Shown here: one piece after another, positions 36,213 to 43,963 of the stretch
Position numbering within the stretch: the stretch's first letter is position 1
Layout of the letters: every line of letters starts with the position of its first letter
Assembly: GCA_910574345.1 (NCBI GenBank)
Contig: CAJSZV010000022.1
Coordinates: 1-64,000, forward strand
From: Clostridiaceae bacterium
GTDB taxonomy: Bacteria; Bacillota; Clostridia; Lachnospirales; Lachnospiraceae
Reading direction: 5' to 3'
Length of the DNA stretch: 64,000 bases
Made by a program: the position numbers and the translations under genes
The notes under the pieces: generated by a model
Seen by the model: the letters and a program-made list of their open reading frames with translations, nothing else
What the model was told of the DNA's origin: nothing
Databases searched by the model: none

Positions 36213-37253
36213 TTACGGAAATACCGGGATCAGTTTCAACCCCGTATCCTCCGAAAGCCCGAACATCAGGTTCATATTCTGCACCGCCTGGCCCGCAGCG
36301 CCCTTCACCATATTATCCATAGCCCCCATAATGATGATGCGTCCGGTTCTCTCGTCAATCTTGAAATTCACGTCCACAAAATTGCTCCCCTCCACCCATC
36401 TGGTCTGGGGGCACACATCTTTTTCCAGAACCCGGACAAAAAGCTCCTGATCATAATACCGATTATAGACAGCCTTTATCTCCTCATAAGTCACGTTCTT
36501 CACCAAAGAAGCATAGGCAGTAATCAATATCCCTCTGTTCATGGGAATCAGGTGAGGAGTAAAATTCAGCATCACAGGCTTCCCCGCCCCATAAGACAGC
36601 TGCTCCTCAATCTCCGGTGTATGCCTGTGGTTTGCAACGCCGTATGCCTTGCAGCTCTCATTGACCTCACAGTACAGATTGTCAAGCTTCGCCCCTCTTC
36701 CTGCCCCCGACACCCCTGACTTTGCATCGATAATCAAGGTATCCGTATCAATCAGCCCCTCCTTTACCAAAGGATAAATGGCCAGGGTAGAGCAGGTAGG
36801 ATAGCATCCCGGATTAGCCACCAGCCTTGCCTTCTTAATCTTATCCCGGTTTAACTCCGGCAGGCCGTACACTGCCTCCCCGATAAATTCAGGTGACGGA
36901 TGTGTAATCTTGTACCATTTCTCATACACCGCCACATCCTTGATCCTGAAATCCGCACTTAAATCAATAATTTTCACCTTTGATAAGAGCTCCTCATTGA
37001 CCAGAGAAGCGCACAGTCCCTGGGGCGTGGCAGTAAAAATCACATCCACCAGATTCCCCAGCTCCTCCATGTTCTCTTCCATACACGTATCATCCACAAT
37101 CTGGAACATATTTTGATAAATGGATGCATATTTCTGATCTACATAGCTTTTTGAGCCATACCATTTGATCTCCACATCATCCCTCTGAAGCAAAATCCTT
37201 GCAAGCTCCCCTCCTGCATACCCGGTAGAACCGATAATTCCGACTTTAATCAT
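36213..37253 (-). CDS. argC: N-acetyl-gamma-glutamyl-phosphate reductase
   Basis: This 346-residue NADPH-dependent enzyme performs the third step of arginine synthesis. It has the Rossmann start VGIIGSTGYAGGEL and the active-site Cys in ANPGCYPTCS, with GVSGAGRGAKL and HRHTPEIEEQL further on. Start ATG 37253 is favoured over ATG 37259, since GAGGAG is 7 bases from the former and only ~2 from the latter. First gene of the arginine operon, with tandem ArgR-like boxes upstream. Confidence 0.95.
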   Translation of the reverse strand: MIKVGIIGSTGYAGGELARILLQRDDVEIKWYGSKSYVDQKYASIYQNMFQIVDDTCMEENMEELGNLVDVIFTATPQGLCASLVNEELLSKVKIIDLSADFRIKDVAVYEKWYKITHPSPEFIGEAVYGLPELNRDKIKKARLVANPGCYPTCSTLAIYPLVKEGLIDTDTLIIDAKSGVSGAGRGAKLDNLYCEVNESCKAYGVANHRHTPEIEEQLSYGAGKPVMLNFTPHLIPMNRGILITAYASLVKNVTYEEIKAVYNRYYDQELFVRVLEKDVCPQTRWVEGSNFVDVNFKIDERTGRIIIMGAMDNMVKGAAGQAVQNMNLMFGLSEDTGLKLIPVFP

Positions 37254-37339
37254 GTTCATCTCTCCTCAGACATTGTCTTTTCTTTTCCTATAGTATAGTG
37301 GTTTACGGCCTTTTTGAAAAGTGCCTTTTTTCATAAAAA

Positions 37340-37378
37340 TATTAATAATTATACATTAATTTTGCATAATATGCAATA
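37340..37378 (-). promoter_or_regulatory. argC promoter with two candidate ARG boxes
   Basis: On the minus strand a perfect TATAAT (37348-37353) lies 17 bp from TTGCAT (37371-37376). Two 18-19-bp sites resembling the ArgR consensus (TNTGNATWWWWATNCANA) overlap these: 37340-37358 (AATAATTAT core) over the -10, and 37360-37378 (palindrome TTGCATAATATGCAA) over the -35. They are separated by about 3 bp, the usual spacing for ArgR hexamer binding. Repression by arginine is expected. Confidence 0.7.
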
Positions 37379-37601
37379 CAACTATTGAAACTTAAATTAC
37401 CTTGACAATTCCCGGCAGTTATGGTAGGCTATCCTCATACTTCTTCTGATTTTATCTAAATCCAGAAAAGTCTAAGGAAAGATTCTTTCCTGGTTGTTCC
37501 CCGATTTGTATACAGTGGTAATAAATTTTAGGTATTTTTAAATTCTTACGGAATATGTGTCCGCCAGACCTTTTTTCGTATATTAAGGATTTATAGAAGC
37601 A

Positions 37602-37630
37602 TTGAATAGACTCAACTCCTATGATATACT
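37602..37630 (+). promoter_or_regulatory. Promoter of the repeat-protein gene
   Basis: TTGAAT (37602-37607) and TATACT (37625-37630) are 17 bp apart. A leader of ~108 bases leads to the coding start at 37745. The stretch 37379-37600 between this promoter and argC holds no gene I can support. Confidence 0.55.
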
Positions 37631-37744
37631 TAAATTTATCCATAAGTATTGGGGAAGCTCATTAGGGTTCCGTTTCGAAAAGCCGGGTCCTAATTAATGC
37701 GAAAATATTTGTCCATAAAAGTATGAAAAAAGGAGGTGAACAAC

Positions 37745-38950
37745 TTGTTGGATGCTAAAGACCTAGAACTTTTACAATCCATGACAGAACATGTAGTTGC
37801 AAAGCAAATTTCCAAATTAGAGTTTTCTATAGCAGCTGAAATGGGCAGACGTATGGATGACCGTTTTGCAAAATCCGAAAACTCCATTCTGAATGAAATG
37901 GACAGACGCATGGACGACCGTTTTGCAAAATCCGAAAACTCCATTCTGAGTGAAATAGACAAACGCATGGACGACCGTTTTGCAAAATCTGAAAACTCCA
38001 TTCTGAGTGAAATGGACAGACGCATGGACGACCGTTTTGCAAAATCTGAAAACTCCATTCTGAGTGAAATAGACAAATGCATGGACGACCGTTTTGCAAA
38101 ATCTGAAAACTCCATTCTGGATGAAATGGACAAACGTATGGACGACCGTTTTGCAAAATCCGAAAACTCCATTCTGAGTGAAATAGACAGACGTATGGAC
38201 GACCGTTTTGCAAAATCCGAAAACTCCATTCTGGATGAAATAGACAGACGTATGGACAACCGTTTTGCAAAATCCGAAAGCTCCATTCTGGATGAAATAG
38301 ACAGACGTATGGACGACCGTTTTGCAAAATCTGAAAGCTCCATTCTGAGTGTGATGGATGATCGTTTTGCCAAATCCGAAAACTCCATTCTGGATGAAAT
38401 AGACAGACGTATGGACAACCGTTTTGCAAAATCCGAAAGCTCCATTCTGAGTGTGATGGACAACCGCTTTGCCAAATCTGAAAACTCCATTCTGGATGAA
38501 ATAGACAGACGTATGGACAACCGTTTTGCAAAATCCGAAAGCTCCATTCTGAGTGTGATGGACAACCGCTTTGCCAAATCTGAAAACTCCATTCTGAATG
38601 AAATGGACAGACGTATGGACGACCGCTTTGCCAAATCCGAAAACTCCATTCCGGATGAAATGGACAGACGTATGGACGACCGTTTTGCAAAATCCGAAAA
38701 CTCCATTCTGAGTGAAATAGACAAACGCATGGACGACCGTTTTGCAAAATCTGAAAACCTGGTTCTGGACGAGATGGAGCGTACCAGAAGGATTCTGGAA
38801 GGCAAAATTCAGACCGTTCAGAATAACCTGGATGACATCCGGGAGTACTACCGGATTAGCAAATTAGAACAGGACAACTCTGCCTTGCTTCTCTGCATTG
38901 TATCTGACCTTCAAAAACGAGTTGACCTGCTGGAACAAAAAACTGCGTAG
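37745..38950 (+). CDS. Coiled-coil protein with 17 tandem repeats
   Basis: This ~401-residue soluble, highly charged protein begins at TTG 37745, 8 bases after AGGAGG. A GTG (37736) is in frame but lies in the ribosome site. A short helical N terminus (DLELLQSMTEHVVAKQISKLEF) leads into 17 copies of MD[D/N]RFAKSE[N/S]SIL... Most units are 19 residues (57 bp); three are 15 residues (45 bp). The C terminus (KIQTVQNNLDDIREYYRIS, DLQKRVDLLEQ) is another coiled coil like those of short clostridial proteins of unknown function. No signal peptide or membrane helix. It probably forms a long helical rod or oligomer. Confidence 0.85.
   Translation: MLDAKDLELLQSMTEHVVAKQISKLEFSIAAEMGRRMDDRFAKSENSILNEMDRRMDDRFAKSENSILSEIDKRMDDRFAKSENSILSEMDRRMDDRFAKSENSILSEIDKCMDDRFAKSENSILDEMDKRMDDRFAKSENSILSEIDRRMDDRFAKSENSILDEIDRRMDNRFAKSESSILDEIDRRMDDRFAKSESSILSVMDDRFAKSENSILDEIDRRMDNRFAKSESSILSVMDNRFAKSENSILDEIDRRMDNRFAKSESSILSVMDNRFAKSENSILNEMDRRMDDRFAKSENSIPDEMDRRMDDRFAKSENSILSEIDKRMDDRFAKSENLVLDEMERTRRILEGKIQTVQNNLDDIREYYRISKLEQDNSALLLCIVSDLQKRVDLLEQKTA
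37853..38785 (+). repeat. Tandem array of 57-bp (and three 45-bp) coding repeats
   Basis: There are 14 units of 57 bp and three of 45 bp (933 bp in all), in frame within the coiled-coil gene. Units are 85-100% identical at DNA level, with variation at a few fixed positions (aac/agc, gac/aac, agt/gat/aat). The short units end SILSV and lack the E-[I/M]-D-R segment. Array length can change by slippage or recombination without breaking the frame. Confidence 0.9.
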
Positions 38951-39000
38951 AAATCTTACATGCCCCCTTGGCCCTCTGCCTGCAAAAGTCAAATTTATGG

Positions 39001-39049
39001 GTTGCATTTTTTTGCAATATGATGTATATTTATGAATAATTTAAAATTA
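39001..39049 (+). promoter_or_regulatory. argG promoter with candidate ARG boxes
   Basis: TTGCAA (39012-39017) and AATAAT (39035-39040) form a 17-bp-spaced promoter. An imperfect palindrome TTGCATTTTTTTGCAA (39002-39017) covers the -35 and TATGAATAATTTAAAATTA (39031-39049) the -10. Both resemble ARG boxes, and the first resembles the argC -35 box. Co-repression with argC is likely. Confidence 0.6.
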
Positions 39050-39083
39050 TACTAATATCAAGTTCAGAAAGGAATGACCCACC

Positions 39084-40304
39084 ATGAAAGAAAAAGTAAT
39101 TTTAGCTTATTCCGGCGGTCTTGACACTACCGCCATTATCCCATGGTTAAAAGAACACTTTGACTATGAAGTTATCTGCTGCTGTATTGACTGCGGTCAG
39201 GGCAGCGAGCTGGACGGGCTGGAGGAACGGGCCAGACTGTCCGGAGCCTCCAAGTTATACATTGAAGATCTGGTGGATGAGTTTTGTGACAACTATATCG
39301 TTCCATGTGTCCAGGCCGGTGCTGTGTATGAAAACAAATATTTGCTTGGCACATCCATGGCCCGTCCTGCCATCGCTAAGAGGCTGGTAGAAATCGCCAG
39401 GAAAGAAGGAGCTTCAGCTATCTGCCATGGCGCTACAGGCAAAGGGAATGATCAGATTCGTTTTGAACTGGGCATCAAGGCTTTAGCCCCTGATCTGAAG
39501 ATTATCGCTCCATGGCGTATGACAGACGTGTGGACTATGAAGTCCAGAGAAGATGAGATCGAATACTGCAGGCAGCATGGCATTCACCTCCCATTCTCCG
39601 CGGACAGCAGCTACAGCCGTGACCGGAACTTATGGCATATCAGCCACGAAGGACTGGAATTAGAAGACCCGGCAAGCGAGCCTAATTATGACCACCTTCT
39701 TGTTCTTGGGGTAACTCCTGAGAAAGCGCCTGACCAAGGGGAGTATGTAACCATGACATTTGAAAAGGGAATTCCTGTCAGTGTCAATGGCGAAAAGATG
39801 AAAGTCTCCGACATTATCCGCAGGTTAAACGAACTGGGAGGCAAACATGGAATCGGTATTGTCGACATCGTGGAAAACCGGGTGGTTGGCATGAAATCCC
39901 GCGGCGTCTATGAAACTCCCGGCGGAACCATTCTCATGGAAGCCCATGCTCAGCTGGAAGAACTGGTTTTAGACCGGGCTACTATGGAAGTGAAGAAAGA
40001 TATGGGTAACAAGATGGCACAGATTGTGTATGAAGGCAAATGGTTCACGCCTCTAAGAGAGGCTGTTCAGGCTTTCGTTACATCTACCCAGGAGTATGTA
40101 ACCGGCGAAGTAAAGTTCAAACTCTATAAGGGCAATATCATCAAAGCCGGCACCACTTCACCATACTCTCTGTACAGCGAGTCTCTGGCTTCTTTCACAA
40201 CTGGAGACTTATACGATCATCATGATGCCGATGGCTTTATTACCCTGTTTGGTCTGCCGCTGAAGGTCCGTGCACTGAAGATGGCTGAGACACAAAAGCG
40301 TTAA
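39084..40304 (+). CDS. argG: Argininosuccinate synthase
   Basis: This 406-residue ATP-dependent ligase joins citrulline and aspartate. It has the N-type PP-loop [28 protein letters not shown] and [14 protein letters not shown]. Argininosuccinate lyase (argH) does not follow, which is unusual; only a hairpin and a convergent regulator lie downstream. It is divergent from the argC operon, with the repeat-protein gene in between. Confidence 0.96.
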   Translation: MKEKVILAYSGGLDTTAIIPWLKEHFDYEVICCCIDCGQGSELDGLEERARLSGASKLYIEDLVDEFCDNYIVPCVQAGAVYENKYLLGTSMARPAIAKRLVEIARKEGASAICHGATGKGNDQIRFELGIKALAPDLKIIAPWRMTDVWTMKSREDEIEYCRQHGIHLPFSADSSYSRDRNLWHISHEGLELEDPASEPNYDHLLVLGVTPEKAPDQGEYVTMTFEKGIPVSVNGEKMKVSDIIRRLNELGGKHGIGIVDIVENRVVGMKSRGVYETPGGTILMEAHAQLEELVLDRATMEVKKDMGNKMAQIVYEGKWFTPLREAVQAFVTSTQEYVTGEVKFKLYKGNIIKAGTTSPYSLYSESLASFTTGDLYDHHDADGFITLFGLPLKVRALKMAETQKR

Positions 40305-40350
40305 GTATCCAACCGCAGACCGCATCCATATAAATGCACAAAGAAACCGC

Positions 40351-40378
40351 TTGGCAGAGAACGCTCCGGCTCTGCCAG
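40351..40378 (+). terminator. Terminator hairpin after argG
   Basis: TTGGCAGAG (40351-40359) pairs with CTCTGCCAG (40370-40378), closing with one G-T pair; GCGATTTTAAAAT follows. Confidence 0.6.
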
Positions 40379-40433
40379 GCGATTTTAAAATCTATGTTAG
40401 CTTTATGCTCCCTCATAAAAAGGGGCTCCGCGC

Positions 40434-41273
40434 TCACCGAAACTTCAGAGGCACTTGCAGCCGCAGAAACATGGACCTCCTCTCACTGTCGAATACATTA
40501 AACTCCGTGAGCACCTCACAGATATAATCGCCGCTGATCGTATAATTATGATCTTGACAGTATTTTAACAGGCGGGCCGCATACTCAGGTTCATCGTCAA
40601 AACTGTCCAGGTAGATGCAGGCATACATGGCGCTGTCAATATTGCGCACGGAATCATGATCTGGAAAATTATCATCCACAAAGATAAATATCTCATGGGA
40701 TACCATCCTTAAAGATAAAAAATCCTCTCTTTCCAGGATGGTCCCCGCATTACAATAATAGACCTGTGGAAGTCCCTGGCCTATAAGATTCTCTTTCAAA
40801 TCCTCAAGAATCTCTTCATATACAGAGATGTCATGCTCATAGAAGTTCGTATCTGTATGCATGACATATACCTTCCTGTGAGGAATATACTCTACCGTAA
40901 TCATGCCGCAGTCCGGCGCCTTTCTGAACCGCTCCACACTTTCTATGGCTCTGCTGATGGCTCCCAGACGCAGCTGCAGCTGGGCTATCTCTTCTTTCGC
41001 CTGTCTTTTTTTACTGATAAGGGTGGATTCAATAAGCTCAATATCACCCTTTTCCAAAATCTCCCGGATCTCACCAAGACTCATCCCCAGTTCTTTCATA
41101 TACTGAATCATATCCAGGCGGGCTTTCTGGTGGATACTGTAATACCTGTAATTGGTCTCCGGATCTGTATAGCAGGGCTTTAAGATTCCCACTTTATCAT
41201 ACAGCCGCAAGGTAGGGATGGAAACCCGGTTAAACTGAGCCATCTCTCCTATTTTCATCATTTTGTCATCCAT
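40434..41273 (-). CDS. MerR-family regulator with GyrI/BmrR-like effector domain
   Basis: This 279-residue regulator has an N-terminal MerR winged helix (MKIGEMAQFNRVSIPTLRLYDK, NYRYYSIHQKARLDMIQYMK), a dimer coiled coil (~75-125), and a C-terminal ligand domain (~135-279: VEYIPHRKVYVM, VYYCNAGTILE, YIC) like the drug-sensing BmrR/GyrI fold. The divergent gene at 41555 has a classic MerR-activated promoter, so this is probably its activator. Ligand unknown. Confidence 0.9.
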   Translation of the reverse strand: MDDKMMKIGEMAQFNRVSIPTLRLYDKVGILKPCYTDPETNYRYYSIHQKARLDMIQYMKELGMSLGEIREILEKGDIELIESTLISKKRQAKEEIAQLQLRLGAISRAIESVERFRKAPDCGMITVEYIPHRKVYVMHTDTNFYEHDISVYEEILEDLKENLIGQGLPQVYYCNAGTILEREDFLSLRMVSHEIFIFVDDNFPDHDSVRNIDSAMYACIYLDSFDDEPEYAARLLKYCQDHNYTISGDYICEVLTEFNVFDSERRSMFLRLQVPLKFR

Positions 41274-41478
41274 ACTTCTGCTCCTAAAACCCTGATGCAG
41301 GATTAGAGTTTTTGGTTAAATTGTATATTTTTATTATAATATCATTATTATTTTTAGCAAGATATTTTATTACTTTTCTTTTCATTTCGTCTTCTATGTA
41401 TATATTTCAGCCCATATCCTCTCTTTCCACACTCTTCACAGACATTGATTTTAACCGTTAAAATTTCCACAATCTCCC

Positions 41479-41509
41479 TTGACTCTCACCTTGGACCAGG
41501 TTATATACT
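41479..41509 (+). promoter_or_regulatory. MerR-type promoter with 19-bp spacer and dyad operator
   Basis: TTGACT (41479-41484) and TATACT (41504-41509) are 19 bp apart, the over-long spacing that MerR regulators correct by twisting DNA. The spacer contains the near-perfect dyad ACCTTGGACCAGGT (41488-41501). The MerR gene is divergent, about 205 bp away. Confidence 0.8.
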
Positions 41510-41554
41510 ATAACTGTCAATTAACTTTGTTTCCTGAGAAGGAGGTTTTTCATT

Positions 41555-42580
41555 ATGAGTAAGATTAAAGTAGTACAGTACGGATGCGGAAAAATGAGCA
41601 AATACATTCTTCGTTACCTCTACGAGAAAGGGGCGCAGATTGTAGGTGCTATTGATGTCAATCCTGAGATTGTAGGAATGGATATAGGCGACTATGCCGA
41701 ACTTGGCGTAAAGACGGGAATCCTCATCAGCAACAACGCCGAGGAAGTACTGGACAACACAGATCCTGACATTGCAGTGGTTACTCTCTTCAGTCTGGTA
41801 AGCGACTGCTATGATCACTTTGTAAACTGCTTAAGCCGGGGAATCAGCGTTATCACTACCTGCGAGGAAGCTACTTACTGCTGGACAACCGATCCGGTCC
41901 GCGCCAATCATCTGGATGTTCTGGCCAAAGAGAATAACTGCACCTTCGTGGGAAGCGGCATGGAAGACACCTTCTGGGTAAATATGGTCAGTCTGGTTGC
42001 GGGAAGCTGCCACAACATCAAAAAAATCGAAGGCGCCGTAAGCTACAATGTAGAAGACTATGGCCTGGCTCTGGCCAAAGCCCACGGTGTGGATCTGACT
42101 CCGGAAGAATTCGAGAAACAGATTGCCCATCCGGAAGTTTTAGAGCCCTCCTATGTATGGAACTCCAACGAAGCTCTTGCCGCCAAGATGGGATGGACCA
42201 TTAAGAGCCAGACCCAGAAATGTGTTCCTTACTTCCATCAGGGTGACCTCTATTCATCCACCATGGGCAAGGATATTAAAGAAGGCAACTGTATCGGCAT
42301 GGCAGCCGTTGTGACCACAGAAACTTTCCAGGGTCCGGTTATTGAAACTCAGTGTATTGGCAAAGTCTATGGTCCTGATGACGGAGATATGTGCGACTGG
42401 AAGATTACCGGCGAACCGGATACAGAATTCCATGTGGTGAAACCTGCCACTGTTGAGCATACCTGCGCCACTATCGTTAACAGAATCCCTGCAGTGCTTC
42501 GTGCCCCTGCCGGACTGATTACCATGGATGAATTGGATGAGATTGAGTACATGACTTATCCTATGGAGTTCTACTGCTGA
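41555..42580 (+). CDS. DapB-like NAD(P)H-dependent amine dehydrogenase
   Basis: This 341-residue oxidoreductase has an N-terminal Rossmann domain ([17 protein letters not shown]) and a dihydrodipicolinate-reductase-like body ([20 protein letters not shown]). It is closest in pattern to the 2,4-diaminopentanoate dehydrogenase group of ornithine fermentation, which deaminates a diamino acid with NAD(P)+. The other genes of that pathway (ornithine aminomutase, OrtA/OrtB) are absent here, so its substrate is uncertain. It is a single-gene unit under a MerR promoter. AGAAGGAGG precedes the ATG. Confidence 0.78.
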   Translation: MSKIKVVQYGCGKMSKYILRYLYEKGAQIVGAIDVNPEIVGMDIGDYAELGVKTGILISNNAEEVLDNTDPDIAVVTLFSLVSDCYDHFVNCLSRGISVITTCEEATYCWTTDPVRANHLDVLAKENNCTFVGSGMEDTFWVNMVSLVAGSCHNIKKIEGAVSYNVEDYGLALAKAHGVDLTPEEFEKQIAHPEVLEPSYVWNSNEALAAKMGWTIKSQTQKCVPYFHQGDLYSSTMGKDIKEGNCIGMAAVVTTETFQGPVIETQCIGKVYGPDDGDMCDWKITGEPDTEFHVVKPATVEHTCATIVNRIPAVLRAPAGLITMDELDEIEYMTYPMEFYC

Positions 42581-42604
42581 TTCGTTTCATACTGCCGGAT
42601 AAAG

Positions 42605-42637
42605 AAAGGCGGCTTATCAGTTGATATGGCCGCCTTT
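42605..42637. terminator. Bidirectional terminator between convergent genes
   Basis: AAAGGCGGC (42605-42613) pairs with GCCGCCTTT (42629-42637), followed by TTC on the plus strand and preceded by AAAG, giving a U-rich tail both ways. Confidence 0.85.
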
Positions 42638-42639
42638 TT

Positions 42640-43692
42640 CTAATTCAGATAGGCAATATCCTCTTTATCCGGAAGTTCAAAATACTTAATATCAGGGTTC
42701 CCCTCCAGTCCCAAAAGTCTCACCGCACTGATGCGCCTGTTTTTGCAGGTAGAAAAATAATATGTACCGCTCTCCGCGCACATGGCACTGGTACACAAGG
42801 TCTGATCATAAAAATTCTGTTCCTTATGCTGGCCATCCTCATCCGGACGCATAACAATTCCTTCCGGTATATTGACAGACGAAAATTGATGGAACATACG
42901 GGTAATACCGTCAACTTCATTTTCGCCCTTTACCGCATAATGTTTCATCACCGCCATGCGCACAAAGCGGGAGGATGAAGAATAATCGCCGGGAAGGCCG
43001 AAACCGCCGCCGGAACTTATACTGTCTCCCTGGACCTTCAAGTCCATAAAATCGTGGGAAGCATCCAAAGTATTGGATACGGATGCATAATTGCACAGAT
43101 TGGTCTGCTGCCACTGGTATCCCGGACTGTTGGTAATAACACCTATGGTATCCCGGTGAATGTTCAGCCCTTCCTTATCCGGTTCAATAATAATCGTCTC
43201 CCCTGTTCTGTCTGAAAAAATATAGTGAACAGCCATTTTCTGTCCAAAGATAGGCTCTCCTGTCAGGTTGAGAGAAGGAAGGATGGAAGCCGCTTCCTCC
43301 ACAGACGCACACTGGCTTAAGAGATAACCCGTAAGAAATCCGGGATGGATATTCATGTGACGGCTGTCCCGCACCTGATCATAAGCCGCATAACCGGGAT
43401 AATTGAGAAGCCCTCCCATTACCCCCATTTCATTGATTCCGTCTACCATAACCGGAGACACCAGCCCTGTAATAGCCATTCCCCCAAAGGCATAGCGGCT
43501 TCTCACCCGGCGGGGGCAGTTCTTATCTATTTCTAATTTTAACGGATAATTTCTTGGGATAACTGCAATCCGGTTTCCCAAAAGACTGCCGCATTGGTCA
43601 TAAGTTCTTCCCAAAAGATGCTTATGATCCTTTGTCTCCCAGGCAAAGCAGGTGCATCCCATATTGATAAAGGGACTTTTATCACTTCTCAT
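42640..43692 (-). CDS. Choloylglycine hydrolase / penicillin V acylase family (Ntn hydrolase)
   Basis: This is a 350-residue Ntn-hydrolase. All key residues of bile salt hydrolases align: nucleophile C13 (GCTCFAWET), R29 and D32 (GRTYD), N97 (LLNYPG), N188 (NSPGYQW) and R242 (SSSRFVR). The family splits conjugated bile salts, penicillin V or N-acyl-homoserine lactones; which one cannot be decided. With the ATG at 43692, a 12-residue leader must be removed to expose the Cys. AAAGGAG lies 11 bases before this ATG, and no ribosome site precedes the later ATG at 43662, so a pro-peptide is likely. Confidence 0.88.
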   Translation of the reverse strand: MRSDKSPFINMGCTCFAWETKDHKHLLGRTYDQCGSLLGNRIAVIPRNYPLKLEIDKNCPRRVRSRYAFGGMAITGLVSPVMVDGINEMGVMGGLLNYPGYAAYDQVRDSRHMNIHPGFLTGYLLSQCASVEEAASILPSLNLTGEPIFGQKMAVHYIFSDRTGETIIIEPDKEGLNIHRDTIGVITNSPGYQWQQTNLCNYASVSNTLDASHDFMDLKVQGDSISSGGGFGLPGDYSSSSRFVRMAVMKHYAVKGENEVDGITRMFHQFSSVNIPEGIVMRPDEDGQHKEQNFYDQTLCTSAMCAESGTYYFSTCKNRRISAVRLLGLEGNPDIKYFELPDKEDIAYLN

Positions 43693-43794
43693 ATATTTTC
43701 AGGCTCCTTTCCCCTGTGCTACCCTATGGAACAGCAACATAGAAACTGCATAATACAATGTATCCTCCACATAGTCATATGATTCAAAAAATTG

Positions 43795-43823
43795 TTGACA
43801 TTTTGTAAAACATATTGTATTCT
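43795..43823 (+). promoter_or_regulatory. Strong promoter of the MATE gene leader
   Basis: A perfect TTGACA (43795-43800) and TATTCT (43818-43823) lie 17 bp apart, about 140 bp before the MATE start. Transcription should begin near 43830. Confidence 0.75.
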
Positions 43824-43829
43824 GTTTCT

Positions 43830-43915
43830 ACAAACCTGCTGTTTTCAAGCAGGCGTGGATTTTCAGTAACCGTTACTTTTTCGCCACGTGATCATTTATC
43901 CGATGATCATGTGGC
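43830..43915 (+). promoter_or_regulatory. Structured leader RNA, candidate guanidine-IV (mepA) riboswitch
   Basis: The leader starts with hairpin CCTGCT/AGCAGG (43835-43853), then CGTGG (43854-43858) which can pair with CCACG (43884-43888) around a small GTAAC/GTTAC hairpin (43869-43879). That pairing would destroy the terminator stem starting at 43883, so the RNA can switch between antitermination and termination. The only class I know linked to clostridial MATE/MepA pumps with this terminator layout is guanidine-IV; I cannot match its consensus base by base, so the class is an inference. Confidence 0.5.
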
Positions 43916-43921
43916 TTTTTT
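43883..43921 (+). terminator. Attenuator terminator in front of the MATE gene
   Basis: GCCACGTGATCAT (43883-43895) pairs with ATGATCATGTGGC (43903-43915) over 13 bp with one G-U pair, followed by six T. It lies between promoter and gene, so readthrough must be regulated. Confidence 0.9.
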
Positions 43922-43963
43922 GTTGATTTTCGTCATTTTTTAAGAAAAGAGGTATTTATACAT

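Noticed and set aside
35341-36450. 369-codon plus-strand frame opposite argJ and argC
   Set aside because: It crosses three genes and an intergenic gap on the opposite strand, and its composition (Pro/Ser/His/Arg) is typical of shadow frames.
37452-37643. 63-codon minus-strand frame in the argC/repeat-gene gap
   Set aside because: No ribosome site, no family resemblance, and it overlaps the plus-strand promoter of the repeat gene.
37853-38785. CRISPR-like spacing of repeats
   Set aside because: The units are directly adjacent, vary in length by whole codons, have no unique spacers and are part of one coding frame.
37690-38805. Two long minus-strand reading frames (371 and 306 codons) over the tandem repeats
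   Set aside because: They stay open only because one repeat unit without stops is copied 17 times. The plus-strand frame has the ribosome site, the promoter and non-repeat coding ends.
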